Assembly (NCBI GenBank): GCA_947179485.1
Contig: OX359247.1
Location: 57,137,131-57,201,130, forward strand
Source of the DNA: Allacma fusca
Taxonomy: Eukaryota; Arthropoda; Collembola; Symphypleona; Sminthuridae
Reading direction: 5' to 3'
DNA: 64,000 nucleotides
Shown here in pieces: positions 10,372 through 22,244 of this stretch; the first letter of the stretch is position 1; each line of letters starts with the position of its first letter. The position numbers and the translations under genes are program-made. Below the pieces are notes generated by a model. That model saw only the letters and a program-made list of their open reading frames with translations. It was not told the origin of the DNA and did not search any database.

Positions 10372-13300
10372 TTAAAACTCTTTGTTGTAAAGAAATCTTT
10401 CCACCAAATCCAACACCCATTCAGGCTGATCTCGAATGGCATAATTGCCAGCATTACGAATCATGGCATAAGAAAAGTTGTCAGTCGTTTTGATGTAACC
10501 TGCCACGTCTCCATTAACTCTCCAGATTTTTCTCTGGGCTTTAGAGTAGTCATCCTTTCCCTTCCATTTAAGGTTGCTGATTAATCTTGTCAAGCTTTGT
10601 TGTACGGTAGCCAAGTCAAATTGTGCCGAATAAAAGAGTACGCGGTAGCCCCGGTCGAGCATTTCCTGAATCAAGTCTTCATGAGCACCAGCGAATTCCT
10701 TCGTGAAGCGAGTGTAGACATTTGGGTCCCCATTCATGAATTTGTGAAGCCCGACGTGAAGATAGTTATGGATTTCTTTTGAGTCGATGAACTTCAGGAA
10801 TTTGCTTTCGTCAAGTAGAGGTTTGTCCATCAAGGCACTTCTCCAGTCCAGGAACCCAGTAGTGTTTTCAAGGAGAGAGCCTGGACCGATTACTGTAGTC
10901 CAGAAAAGCTGTGAATTCCGTTTTAAGCACACTCAAATTTTAAAATTCAGGACGTTTAACTACTTAAGGTATATGCGTATATGTATTCAACTCATAACAA
11001 ATTAAGTATTGACATGGCCTTGCTATTTGGTTGGTGATTTCAGAGTGTCAAAGCATAATTTCTAGCTTTTCCAGTGGTTACATAAAAGTGAGTTTAAAAA
11101 CGTTTTGATACTTTAACTTCGCAAGCAATTTTGCTGGGAATTTTCGTACACATTTCCATCACAGATTCACCTAACTGCAGTTGCAGTGAATAATCCAGGA
11201 AGGGAATGATAAACATGTTTTTGACGTGGCCATGTCATTATGTATGTGTAGAGATATACCTAACGGTGGGAATAAATTTGGCATTTGATTCTTTTATTTA
11301 CACCCCGTATTGCTAGAAAGAAACAAAACTGAACGTACCTCTGATGCTTTTTGAATGTTTCCCTTGTTAAACTCTACCAATCCCTGACTCATGGCATCAT
11401 CAAACTGCTTTTTTTGCTCTTCATCAATCAACCCAAAGTTGTATAAGGTTTGTGACCGATCGAGATCTTGCTGAATGTCAAAATATGGAGAGCCTATGAC
11501 AACTCCCTTTAAATTTATCTTAACATCACTTTTTGAATTCTCCAAATCAATGTGTCTAACGACATATGGAATCAATGTTGCTGTAAATATAAATACATAC
11601 ACATTATTCTGAAAAAATGTTTAGAGACAAAAGTTATTTGGGTTTTCAAGACCATTTCTTTTACCAGCATAAGTTTCTCCGGCTAAATAGAAATCTCGAG
11701 GTTGAAATTCGTTGAATAGTATAAAAAATTGCTTTAACGCCTCGTAAATTCCTATTGCTTCTTCGTCCGAATTATTTGCAAACGCGTTTTCATTGTTAGC
11801 AAAACTGAAACCTTCAAAAACAATTGAGAACCAGAAGGTTAAGTGGAAAAAACATGATAAGGAAACATTTAAAAATTAATTTTACTTTGCCCTTAAATAA
11901 ATACATGTAAGCTTACCAGTTCCCACAGGGGCGTCAATATATAACATTGAATGTGTTTTTGTCCATGTCACATTTCTATCCGTCACAACGTTGTTTTCCT
12001 CAAGTTCGAAGGGACCCGTTTCTAAGAATATGCCTACCACAGAACTAAACCCAGGAATATCGTTCACCCAAAGTATGACTGGGGCTTTGTCAGGATTTTC
12101 CTGTTCAATACAATAACATCATTAAAAAGATGTAGCTGTATAAGATGGTCTTTATAATGATCATTTCCAGCCCCAGAAATACTTTAGGATTTGCAATTAC
12201 AGTATGCTGAATTATCTGTATCTTTGTAAATGTTCTCACTTTACAGGTCAAAATTTGCTTCCTTCAATATAAGGAACGTTTACTTGTAATACTTTAAATT
12301 TCAAGCCTGTTATGTGTATATGCCACAAATAAATAATATATATTGTATGCAATAATGTCACAGAATATGTAGAATATTAATTTGGAAGAACACTCGCATA
12401 AAACCGCTATTGATTTTCCTGCAGTCTTTATGGCTATTTTTGAAAAGTAACCTTTATTGTTGCCATTCACTTCACTTCTGAGTTGATTTTAAAGGTGTGT
12501 TTTAGGTTGATGGGGCAGGTATATAAATTACAAGTGACTTTCTTTATAGCACCAAAGAATATTTAGACATTTCTGCTGCCAAGAATGCTAGTTTTTCTCA
12601 TTATATGAGTTTATAATTCGGCTGAGTTTTACTTTCCCGGCCACAAAAATACCTACCACCAACCTACCACCAAGCCTAGGTTCGTTGATGGTAGGTTATG
12701 GTGGTAAGGAATTGGTACGGTATGGAGGCAGTGTATAGCGGTAGGGTCATTAGGCAGGATATGTTTGCAAGGTATGTTAGTAGGGAATGTTTTTGGGGTA
12801 TGTTGGTAGGGTATGTTGTAGGGTATGTTGATAAGGTTGGTAGGGCACGTTGGTAGGATATGGTGGTAGGTTCAGGTCGTAAGGTATGGTGGTAGGGTTG
12901 TAGGGGTTGGAGTTTTGTAAATCTCCCTGGAAGATTATTTCTGAATTTCCCTGCTGAATCAAATGTCCCTGCTGGGAGGTCCTCAACAATTTCAAAACTC
13001 TGCTGAAAAAAAGGTCAACGATTTTCAAAATCCCTGTTGGAAAAAATAATTTCCCTGCAAGTCGTCAAATCCCTGTCAAATAAGGTCAACCAATCTAAAA
13101 ATCCCTGTTTGCCTGACAAATGTCCCTGAAACACGTCAACAAATTTGAAAATCCCTGGCAAAAAAAAAATATCAACGAATTTAAAAATCCCTGTTAGCAA
13201 AATAGAATCCCTTTTCTTTGAGATTTTTCCTGCCAGAAATATTTTTTCCCTGGGAAGAATCTTCCCGTCTTCCCACAAAAATCCGACCCCTGGACTAGGT

Positions 13301-14745
13301 TAGTACTCGGAACAGTTCAGTTCGATTCAAAATTTGCAGTTCAGTTCAGTTTAAGCAGTGAACTGAAACGAAAATTCGGTTTCGGTTCAGTTCAAGTAAA
13401 AACAGTTCAGTTCAGTTCAGTTTCACCCTATGAACTGAACTGAATCGGTGAATCAAACAGTTCAGTCGCAGTGTTTGGTAAACAAGAACAATTGCGGATG
13501 TACACATATAGAGCTCCGAATTTAGTCATTCGAGTCAACCCCAGAAAAAACTGATTTCTTTTTCCTTTTAACCTGTTCCTAATCGCATTCACCATAGCAA
13601 TCAGTGCACTGGAGAATGCACAAATTATGATGAAGGTAATGTACTCTGGAATGGCCCTGTTTCAGAATCTACTTTTAGTAATCCATTGCTTCCATTTAGC
13701 AGTGCAGCTTTGGGCGAATTCAGTATTTACATTTTCCTTTGGATTCGTATCAATTTTAATTTTTTCAGCTCCGTAATAAAACCACAATTTTAAGTAGCTG
13801 TTGAAGTTTTAAAGAAAGTAATGCGAAATGCAACTTCTTTAGCCCCCAACCTTGGTCCAGCAACATAGCAATGTCCTATGGAATTATTAAAAGAAAAATT
13901 GTTAAATAATAAAGTAGTTAATAAACTGTTCATTATTCGTTAAATAACTATATTATGAGAATGAAACCGTTTGAACTGCAGTTTGCATTACATGGTTCAG
14001 TTCGATTCAAATACTGAATCGAACTGTTCAGTTCAGTTCAACAGCTGAACTGAACTCTATTTATAATGAATCAAACTGAACTGAACTGAACCGAATCGGA
14101 ACTTTTCGGTTTTTAACTGAACTGGTCCGAGTACTAGACTAGGTTATGGTGGTAGGTTGGTAGAATTAACAAGTATTATAGCGTTTCTTTATGAGGTGGT
14201 AGGTAGTTTTGAAAGTAAAACTCCTACCAACCTAAAGCCTATAATTACAACAATAAAAGGTTCTGGGTTGTAAGGGGTACTACTTTAAAAATTTCCTCTA
14301 AAAATGCATCGGGACATTTTTAAGTGATTTTATCCAAAAGCAAAGAACGTTTAAATGAACTAAATAAAAACAAACAAACGCATATTTTTTACTAATGTAA
14401 CACAGCGCCCCAAAGGCAACTTAGGACGCCATAAATGTAAATTGTACTCACATTGCTATGCTATATGTTTATTTTCGCCAACATTTTTATTACCTGAGCA
14501 GGAAAGAACCAAAAAAATAGATTTGAATCGGTACTTTCGTCAATTGTGAGGAATCCGCTGTAGCTCTTTAGATCCTTTCCAGTTCGAATTAATTTGGTAC
14601 TGCCTTCAGCGCTAGCTCGAGCTTTGACTAAATCGCCGCTTTTGATTAAAGGTGTTAAAAATAAGTCACCTTCAGTCGCTGAAGCGAAGAATGGTAGGGA
14701 GCATAGCCCCAAAAGAATGGCCATCAAAAATGAGCGTTTCCCCAT
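10372..14745 (-). CDS. Serine carboxypeptidase-like protein, catalytic residues lost (copy 1)
   Basis: Five exons: 14745-14494, 12100-11917, 11811-11665, 11580-11339, 10908-10372. All junctions are GT/AG, phases agree, and the total is 453 codons. A signal peptide (MGKRSFLMAILLGL, cleavage near ASA-TEG) predicts secretion or lysosomal routing. The fold follows the S10 family (CPVL/vitellogenic carboxypeptidase type): SYSGFLTIDE, NLFFWFFPA, APVILWVNDIPGFSS, YIDAPVGTGFSF, DFYLAGETYA, then a C-terminal block with FYSAQFD and RNAGNYAIRDQP. Active members are acid exopeptidases removing C-terminal residues. Here the nucleophile motif GESYAG reads GETYA (Thr192), the catalytic His position is Asn430, and the oxyanion GGPG reads DIPG; Asp373 is kept. 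Peptidase activity is therefore unlikely. Intron 1 holds two transposons. A near-identical paralogue is at 44275-49668. Confidence 0.85.
12624..14223. mobile_element. TIR element with GGTAGG words in intron 1 (copy 1)
   Basis: Inverted ends GAGTTTTACTTTC...GAAAGTAAAACTC enclose arrays of GGTAGG/GGTATG words and a run of TCCCTG-rich sequence. It lies in intron 1 of the carboxypeptidase-like gene and is shared with the second duplicate (48396-49136), so it predates the duplication. In this copy it was later split by the element at 13301-14136. Target duplication was not resolved. Confidence 0.6.
13301..14136. mobile_element. hAT element with CAGTTCAGTT words
   Basis: Ends TAGTACTCGGAACAG...CCGAGTACTA are flanked by the perfect 8-bp duplication GACTAGGT (13293-13300 and 14137-14144). 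The second duplicate has the uninterrupted site near 49049, proving a post-duplication insertion or a loss there. Subterminal regions are dense in GTTCAGTT. The ends resemble those of the autonomous hAT at 26029-31048. Confidence 0.9.
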
Positions 14746-15214
14746 TTCCCGAGTTATGTCGCAAAATCACTAGATAAGCTGACAATGAGAATGTGATGTC
14801 ACATAGACAACCGTTGTTTTTCACTTTTCAGAGTGTAAATGAGAAATACTGATTGCAAACCTCAAATTGTGACTGAGTGAAAATCGGAAGAAGCAAGACA
14901 AAACCTTCAGTATTTATGTGATGAAAGAAACTGTAGTGCAATGCGTATGCTTAAGCTAATTTCTTGAAAAGAAATGGCTTCAAAACCGGTATTGTTACAG
15001 TAGTAAAAACCAGAAATCGCTAAATGCCAAACCAAGGTTTCAGTTTTCAGTAGTACCTAAGTAGGGAAGGAATATAGACTCACTGCAATGCTCACCCATA
15101 GAGACATATAAAAACCTTAAATGGCACTACATAGTAGAAATGCTGGAAATTATTATCATTGGCTACAAAGCTTTGAGCATGACTGGAGATGACTGGAGTC
15201 ATAAAACCTACATG
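14746..15214. other. 5' flank of the carboxypeptidase-like gene
   Basis: Upstream region of the minus-strand gene, conserved in the duplicate (49669-50132). No TATA box or known motif could be assigned with confidence, and no other gene is seen. Confidence 0.4.
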
Positions 15215-16070
15215 CAAAGGTGGGCACCTCGCCTGAAACTAGGCCTTGTAAATAGGCAACTAGGAAGGAAGGAAAGCAAAACGGAGAGGTTTTTAGCAAA
15301 GTAACTAGAAAGGTTGTAGAATTTATGTCAAAACTAGGGAATAGAATAGTAAGGCTGAGAATTTGTAAAATAATAGGCAAGTTCATAGGAAGGGTGAGGG
15401 AATTGGAAGGATCCTAGGAAGGACTACCGGGAAGACATATATTTGATGCCAACCAGCGGCAAGAGATGAAACTATTTTGTATGATTTCTGCTAGTTATTT
15501 GTATTGGACCGTATAACGTTGAATAAACGACAGTCATACACAAACTGTGAAGAAATTCCACCCATATGGACCCCACTAATAGTTAGACGTCTGGATTCGG
15601 TGTTGCCGTAGATTTCATGTTGCGCTGTGAACAGGGTTTATTTTTAGTGCATTAATATTCTGAATGCTGCTAACGTTAAAATATATCTTACAGAAAATCA
15701 ATCCAAACTTGGAACTTATCATGTGTTCGTCTAACAATATACATTTTAAATGATGACAATTATCATATTTACCCAATTATGTTAATATATAGATACATAT
15801 TGTTTCTCAACGATATTCGTAAAGAAATGTACAATTTTGACCCAACCAACTTTAAGGCTGAACAAAGGCAATTCAGGCTGAACTAGGCATTTTAGGCCCT
15901 ACTAGGCAATTTAATAATCTGACAAGGAAATAGGAAGGGCAATTATATGCCCATTTTTAGGGAAAAGGAAATCAGCAAAAGTCCGGTTTAGGAAGGGTAT
16001 TAGGAAGGACAATCGAGATTACATTGTAGAGGTAAGGTTTCAAGCGAGGAAAACCAGTTGCCCACCTTTG
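15215..16070. mobile_element. hAT element with TAGGAAGG words (copy 1)
   Basis: Ends CAAAGGTGGGCA...TGCCCACCTTTG carry the perfect 8-bp duplication CCTACATG (15207-15214, 16071-16078). AGGAAGG/CTAGGCA words fill both arms. It is shared with 50133-50984 and so is older than the segmental duplication. Confidence 0.9.
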
Positions 16071-16504
16071 CCTACATGTATACAAAATTAGACGGATTAA
16101 ATTCAAGCCAACGTTAAGAGAATACTTACATCTCAAAAAATAAGAGATACAGTGGGAACGAGACCTACTTCCCAGACCAACTGATGAGGATGGATCTGCG
16201 GGCTATGTTTGTCACTGAAAAAACAATTTTGCACTTAATATTTTTCAGAATGTGAAGTGCAAACGAGTGAAGGTACGGAAGGTTCAATAAACTATTTCAC
16301 AGATTGCTTATATTGGTATAACTATTATACATGATAATCTAAATTACGCCGGTGAGAGATAAAAATATAGCTTAAAAATGAAGCCCTTTAAGTCTTAAAG
16401 AGTTTGATGTGAAACAAAATCATTTATTTAGGTGCCAACATGTAGACCGAAAAAAGTGGTTATTTTGTAGGGAACAGCCTAATGGAGAAGCAGATATATT
16501 TAGT

Positions 16505-16936
16505 TCAATAAATAATACAACTATAGTTAAACTGGAAATTTAAGCTACTGACTTGACGAAGTATCGATTGAAGTAGATTTTCTGAGCTTTGCACTCCAGT
16601 CCGGTGAACTCCTACAATGAGGATGAAGTTTTTTTCAAGATGGTAATTTGCACTCGAGCCTGAAACAGTTGAAGAAAAAATTGCTTTATTCTTGACAATG
16701 CAGGTTGGAAGATCACCAAAACGTTTTACCATAACAAATATTAGCACATAAATCGCAATCGTACAACTAGTTTCTAAATTATTTCACTGGTTTCGAGGAA
16801 GCAATTAATACTTGCCTGGTTGTGCTTGCTTCTGACCATAAACAACTTTCCCGTCAAACTCATCGCAAGGCACGCCCATGTCAGTTCCTACTTGAGCAAT
16901 AGTTATGTTCAGATGATCTTCTGTATCTACCTAGTA
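16505..16936 (-). pseudogene. Two-exon gene remnant of unknown function (copy 1)
   Basis: On the minus strand an exon at 16936-16816 follows a good acceptor (TTATTTCCAG) and encodes [20 protein letters not shown] and then [10 protein letters not shown]. It ends at a GC donor (CAG|GCAAGT). A second exon begins at 16659 after CTGTTTCAG. The first exon has an in-frame TAG near its start in this copy; the second duplicate reads YLEDIED there without a stop. I do not recognise the family. Further upstream exons were not found. Confidence 0.4.
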
Positions 16937-16976
16937 CTGGAAATAATTACACACAATTCTGAATTCCTAAAGTGAC

Positions 16977-17850
16977 AGATGTGGGATTTGCTGACGACTT
17001 GGCTGTGATAGCTAAATCTGTGGAAGGAACACGTGAGTTGGGGAAAATGGCTTTATTAAACATGGACAAAGTTGGATACAGTTCGAATTTATCAAAATGT
17101 AAATCAAGAATTGGAATTATGTGAATATTAATTGATGCAAATTTTATCATACCATCAATTCGAAAAGATGAAGCCATCAAATATCTTGGCGTTAATTTCA
17201 ATAATGAAATTATTTTTGAATTTGCTGCTACAATGAAAAATTTTGGAAAAGATTTGCAAAACTTAGTGAGCACACTAGTGATGCCAATGGTCTGGTCTGA
17301 TCCAGATTTTATGAAACTGGTCTGGTCCGAAGCTGAAACCAGACCAGACCAAAGACCATGATCCGGACCATGGTCCAGAAAACCATAGAGTGCAATTAAG
17401 CAATCACATTTTATCCAATGAAATTCTTGTTTTATCACCAGAAATGCCATTTTTAATTTGTTCTATGAGATTTCGTTAACTCATAATTTTTATTCTGAAT
17501 ACTTTTTGGACCAGGATCCTTGTGGTCTGGTCCGGTCTGGTCTTGAAGCTGGACCAAATGTATCTGGTCTGGTCCAAGTGTTGGATCAGACCGGACCAGA
17601 CCAATAACGGACCATTATAAATGGTCCGGACCAGACCATTGGCATTCCTAGAGCACACAATTGCTCCGCCCAGATCATAAGCTTCCATTATCAACCAACA
17701 CATCTGGCCAACACTTATTTATCCATTGCAATGTGCTCCCATGAACTTTTTTATTGGACTTGAATAACGTATTAACGAAGTCTATAAAAGAAATTGTTGG
17801 TCTCCTGATGATATTCCGACTTCAGTGCTTTATACCTAAAGAAGTTTAAA
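16977..17850 (+). pseudogene. Non-LTR reverse transcriptase relic (copy 1)
   Basis: A decayed fragment of a LINE reverse transcriptase. Visible blocks are VGFADDLAVIAKSVEG (the FADD catalytic box, about 16980-17030), KYLGVNFNN (about 17180-17210) and, beyond an inserted hAT element, a C-terminal block reading LNNVLTKSIKEIVGLP-like sequence (about 17760-17810). Frames are broken by several indels. It runs straight into the 36-bp minisatellite, which may have grown from its 3' tail. The less damaged copy is at 52456-52980. Confidence 0.7.
17276..17650. mobile_element. hAT element with GGTCTGGTC words
   Basis: Ends TAGTGATGCCAATGG...CCATTGGCATTCCTA are flanked by the perfect duplication GAGCACAC (17268-17275, 17651-17658). 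The second duplicate has the empty site (near 52766). The interior is almost entirely GGTCTGGTC/GACCAGACC words. Confidence 0.9.
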
Positions 17851-17859
17851 AGTTACTGT

Positions 17860-18366
17860 AGTCTGGTCTTATGTAAAGTAAGCAATGTATTTTGTAGTTT
17901 GGTCTTGTGTAAAGTAAACAATGTATTTTGTAGTTTGGTCTTGTGTAAAGAAAGCAATGTATTTTGTAGTTTGGTCTTATGTAAAGTAAGTAATGTATTT
18001 TGTAGTTTGGTCTTATGTAAAGTAAGCAATTTATTTTGTAGTTTGGTCTTATGTAAAGTAAGCAATTTATTTTGTAGTTTGGTCTTATGTAAAGTAAGCA
18101 ATTTATTTTGTAGTTTGGTCTTATGTAAAGTAAGTAATGTATTCTGTAGTTTGGTCTTATGTAAAGTAAGTAATGTATTCTTTAGTTTGGTCTTATGTAA
18201 AGTAAGTAATGTATTTTGTAGTTTGGTCTTATGTAAAGTAAGTAATGTATTCTGTAGTTTGATCTTATGTAAAGTAAGTAATGCATTTTGTAGTTTGGTC
18301 TTATGTAAAGTAAGTAATGCATTTTGTAGTTTGGTCTTATGTAAAGTCAGTAATGTATTTTGTAGT
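17860..18366. repeat. 36-bp minisatellite (copy 1)
   Basis: About 14 tandem copies of a 36-bp unit containing GTTTGGTCTTATGTAAAG. Because 36 is a multiple of three, long frames stay open on both strands (for example a 12-residue CSLVLCKVSNVF repeat), but composition and the other-strand frames argue against a protein. The homologous array is at 52985-55520. Confidence 0.9.
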
Positions 18367-18571
18367 TTGTATTTTCATAGTTTAGGTGCGTGTTTAGTAT
18401 TTTGTAGTTTGCATTTTCGTAGTTTAGGTGCGTGTTTAGTATTTTGTAGTTTGCATTTTCGTAGTTTAGGTGCGTGTTTAGTATTTTGTAGTTTGCATTT
18501 TCGTAGTTTAGGTGCGTGTTTAGTATTTTGTAGTTTGCATTTTCGTAGTTTAGGTGCGTGTTTAGTATTTC
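18367..18571. repeat. 42-bp minisatellite
   Basis: Five near-perfect 42-bp units containing TTTTCGTAGTTTAGGTGCG directly follow the 36-bp array. They are missing from the second duplicate. Degenerate related units reappear near 20205-20360. Confidence 0.85.
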
Positions 18572-18832
18572 GTTCGCTATATCCTTTATTATTATTGACC
18601 ACTTCCTGTCCGTTGATTTAAACTTTCGCGGCCTTGGCTTTACAATTCAAACCTTTGCGAGTCATTTCACTATACTGCAAGCCGCTATGCACTACATTAT
18701 TTCGCTATATAGCCAAGCAAGTAGGTGGTATATACAACAAGCTGAGAAGCACAGCGGGCTGAAAGGCTGAAACTCTGTCGCAGAGGAGAGTTTTTTCAGT
18801 TCGCTTTGTCAGCTCGCTGTGCTTCTTGGCTA

Positions 18833-19012
18833 CAGTCAACTCTCGCTATAAGGGATACTCTTATAAGGTATTTCTCGATATAAGGGATCAGGATTAACAG
18901 TCCCGATTCCTATTTACACAATGTATTTAACAGTATTCTTATAACGGATTGGTGTTTATAAGGGATAGATTTTGCCGGCCCCTTGAGCATCCCTTTTAGC
19001 GAGAGTTGACTG
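18833..19012. mobile_element. TIR element resembling pogo/mariner MITE
   Basis: Inverted repeats CAGTCAACTCTCGCTA...GCGAGAGTTGACTG, preceded by TA; the right-hand TA is not intact. It includes TATAAGGGA words like those in the MITE at 7623. Present only in copy 1 of the duplication. Confidence 0.6.
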
Positions 19013-19398
19013 TGTATACCAACCGCTTGCGGCCTACTGGAAGCTCGCAATATTACGCAATTTTAGATATTTTTTAAAAAGAGCTAATCATAATTATTAT
19101 AAACATTAGACAAATCATCAAATTTGGATTAAATTAAGTTTGGCAGTGAGAAAAACTACGTTCGGTTACAGCACTGCAGAATTTGATTACAGGAGAATTT
19201 TAATGACTGAATTTTGTACGCATAAGTGTGTGATTTTTATTAGGAAAAAGCAAATGGAATTGAAAGTACTCACTGCAACACGTTTTATATTTAACGTCAG
19301 ATAAATTCCAAGAATTTGTATTGCTGAAGTTATTTGTTCACTACTTTTTAATTACAAGCCTTAACATCCATACACTTGATCTTTATATCCCCTAAAAA

Positions 19399-19553
19399 CA
19401 GGGGTGGATTAATAAAATAATTTTTACCCTGGCCCTAACCCTATAAATAGTTTTGTGGGCCTTTACATATGATATCTGCAATCTGAGGGCCTTAGTCATC
19501 ATTTTTTTTACCCTGGCCGGGCCAGCGTGGGCCACCCCTTAAATCCACCCCTG
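19399..19553. mobile_element. Short hAT MITE (CAGGGGTGGATT family)
   Basis: Ends CAGGGGTGGATT...AATCCACCCCTG with the perfect 8-bp duplication CCTAAAAA on each side. Two other members are at 20926-21096 and 56123-56291. Confidence 0.9.
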
Positions 19554-20017
19554 CCTAAAAATATCATTATGAAGTAACGATTGATTTGTTGGAACCATGG
19601 ACTTTAGTAACTACAGCAAGTGAAAAGTGTTGCACTAATATGAATTCCTTTAATATTTCATATTTTTAAATAGTCAGTGCGTCCAGTGTCTGAGGCTTCA
19701 GTTACATTATTACGGTACAACTGAGCTATGTATATACAAATTATAATAACATACAAAATCATATTTTATCAGCACGTTATGCTGATCTACTAAGGAGTGA
19801 AGCACCATACAGTGATAACAAGTGAGGGACTCACCATACAGTGACCAACAACAATATTTAATAACAATGTTGGTAATAAATTGATCAAGCGATTAGTTAA
19901 ATTCCACGTGTATAGCCAAATATTGAGTTTGGGAAAGAACTTTAGTGGGTTGTAGCGTTTTACCATAATTTTTTGATGATGATTTTTTATTGCCAACTAG
20001 CTCCATGAAACGCATTG

Positions 20018-20045
20018 CCCCTGTGAAGCACAGGGCTTTTACTAG
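20018..20045 (+). mobile_element. Helitron-like 3' terminus
   Basis: A 7-bp hairpin CCCTGTG-AAG-CACAGGG is followed by a ten-base tail ending in CTAG, with T as the next base: the layout of a Helitron 3' end inserted between A and T. The same hairpin and tail occur in reverse at 31123-31149. The 5' end (TC...) was not identified. Confidence 0.5.
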
Positions 20046-20925
20046 TACTATATAAGCTGCCTGTTTTTTGTTGGCGCTCTTTCTTTGGGTTTGAAATTTA
20101 CGGTTATTCCAATAACCAATTACAACAATGAAGTAAAACGAAATGCAATCGTTTTAACATCCCATAAAACTAAATTCAAGATTTTGAATTTTCTTGTAAT
20201 TTTGCAAGTATGTGTTTAGTATTTGGTTGTTTGTATTTTCTACGTTTTGAGTATGTATTTAGTATTTGGTAGTTTTTATTTTCTACGTTTTGAGTATGTA
20301 ATTTGTAGTTTGTATTTTCGTCACCTGAAGAATGTATTTAGAATTTTGTAATTTGTATTTGGGAAGCATGTATTTTACACAGCTCTGTTGATTCGTAAGC
20401 TATTTGAGTTCCCTTGCAAAAATCTATCCCGACCAAAATTTTGAAATCATGGAAATCATTTTCACGAATAATTAAAACTATGGATTTTTCTCCCAATATG
20501 CAAGGATTCATGAGAGAGCTAAATCCTTCCTCAGGAGGAAACCTATGATACAGGTTTTAATTATATGAAAGTCAAATTAATATTTAGCAGGGTTCGGATT
20601 TTAGCAGTCACCATGAATTTTGCAAACCGCATTGAAAAACATGAATACATTTTGAAGGCTTGGTTCAAATTTCCAAATATTCTTTTACTAGAACAGTAAA
20701 GTGGGATGGAATTAGTTTTGTTCTTGTGATTTAAATATTCTTAAATGTGCATTATAGTTATAAAGTGTGTAATGGTTGTAAAGCCGTAAGAAAGCAAGCA
20801 ATTAAATTTACAACAGTTTTGGTTAATAAAACAAGAAATTGTTGAAGCAAAAATTTAAAAAATATTACTAGTATAAATAAACTTTGAAATAATTATATTT
20901 GTTCTTTAGATCCCATGGCTTTGCC

Positions 20926-21096
20926 TAGGGATGGATTAATAAAATAATTTTTACCCTGTCCCTAACCCTCAAAATAGATTTGTGGGCCTTGACACATGAT
21001 ATCTGCAATCTGAGGGCCTTAGTCAACATTTTACCCTGGACCTAAATTTTTTACCCTGGCCGGTCCTGGGTGAGCCACCCTGTAAATCCACCCCTG
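20926..21096. mobile_element. Short hAT MITE in P450 exon (CAGGGGTGGATT family)
   Basis: The right end CCACCCCTG and a mutated left end TAGGGATGG are flanked by GCTTTGCC (20918-20925, 21097-21104), a perfect 8-bp duplication of P450 coding sequence. The same insertion is in the other duplicate. Confidence 0.9.
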
Positions 21097-22244
21097 GCTT
21101 TGCCTGTGATTGGTAATGTGCTGGAATTAGGAGGATTTAAACACGTGAAACCAGAGATGCGCAGCTGAAGGCAGTGCTCGGACTGGGTACGGGTAATACT
21201 CGGGTAAATGGGTACGGGTACAGGTTTGGGTACTACCCGGGTACAGAAGTTGGGTACTCGCAAGTACGCAGGTACTACCCGGGTACTCTTTATTTTAGGC
21301 AATAAAGTGGGTACAGGTACGGGTACGGGTATGGGTACTCACTCAGTGGCAATCGGGTAGTACCCAATGGGTACGGGTATCACTATGTAAAATGCCTGTA
21401 CCCGTGGGTGCTGTACCCGAGTATTTTTGGGTACTTCAAGGATTCCTGATGCGATGGATTACTACAGTATGGCTAACAATAAGACCTACCAACCGTGGAG
21501 TTGCTTATTTCGTAGTATACAGATACTTGCGTTAGTGACAGAGCCAAGTGGCTTCGTCTCATTTATTATTACGTGGTAGTTGCAATCTAACGCTTCTAAT
21601 AATTCATCCAAGGAATCTAATAAAGAAATAGAGCGTAGAGTCAGCGAAATCATCTGTTTATCGACTTAGCTCATCAACGAAGAATTTCAAGAGGGCGGTT
21701 CTTGGGATTCAATTTGATTAGCTTCATTGGAAACGTAACATTACAATTATTTGAAGACGTATTACGAGATAAGATCGGAATAAATATACCTTTTTTTCGA
21801 AGATCCATTTCTTAACGTTACAAGTAATTACCCAGGGTTGCCCATTTGAAAACGTTAAGGCATTTTATGCAGGCAATTCGAGCATTTTCAATTCTGGGTA
21901 TTTATGACACTTTGAGTATTTATTGAGGGGAATATTTATAACATTTTAGAATGAAAAATATCATTCCTTGTACGCAATATTTATATTTCAGTCCCTTTGA
22001 TTAATCTTGATAATTTTGATGTTAAAACAACTTGACAGACATCTGAACGTGGCGTTCAAAACTTCCATGGGGTTGCATTTTAGTCCTATTTTGCCTGCAT
22101 TTTTCGAAAATCTCCGTCTCGGGCTTCATAAATGTGAAAGACAGTTTACGAATGTTTGTTTTATAAAGCTGTAATATAAAGTGATTTTTCAATATTGCCT
22201 CCCACATTTATTTCCTGAAACCGCAATATATGACTTATTATGAT

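Noticed and set aside
12777-13278. Minus-strand frames with YPTNIPYQ repeats
   Set aside because: Read-through of the GGTAGG word array of an intronic transposon.
17860-18571. Regular repeats considered as a CRISPR array
   Set aside because: No unique spacers: units are contiguous tandem repeats in a eukaryotic genome.
17899-18621. A 240-codon open frame with a 12-residue repeat (CSLVLCKVSNVF)
   Set aside because: It is the 36-bp and 42-bp minisatellites read in frame; the opposite strand is open as well and there are no gene signals.
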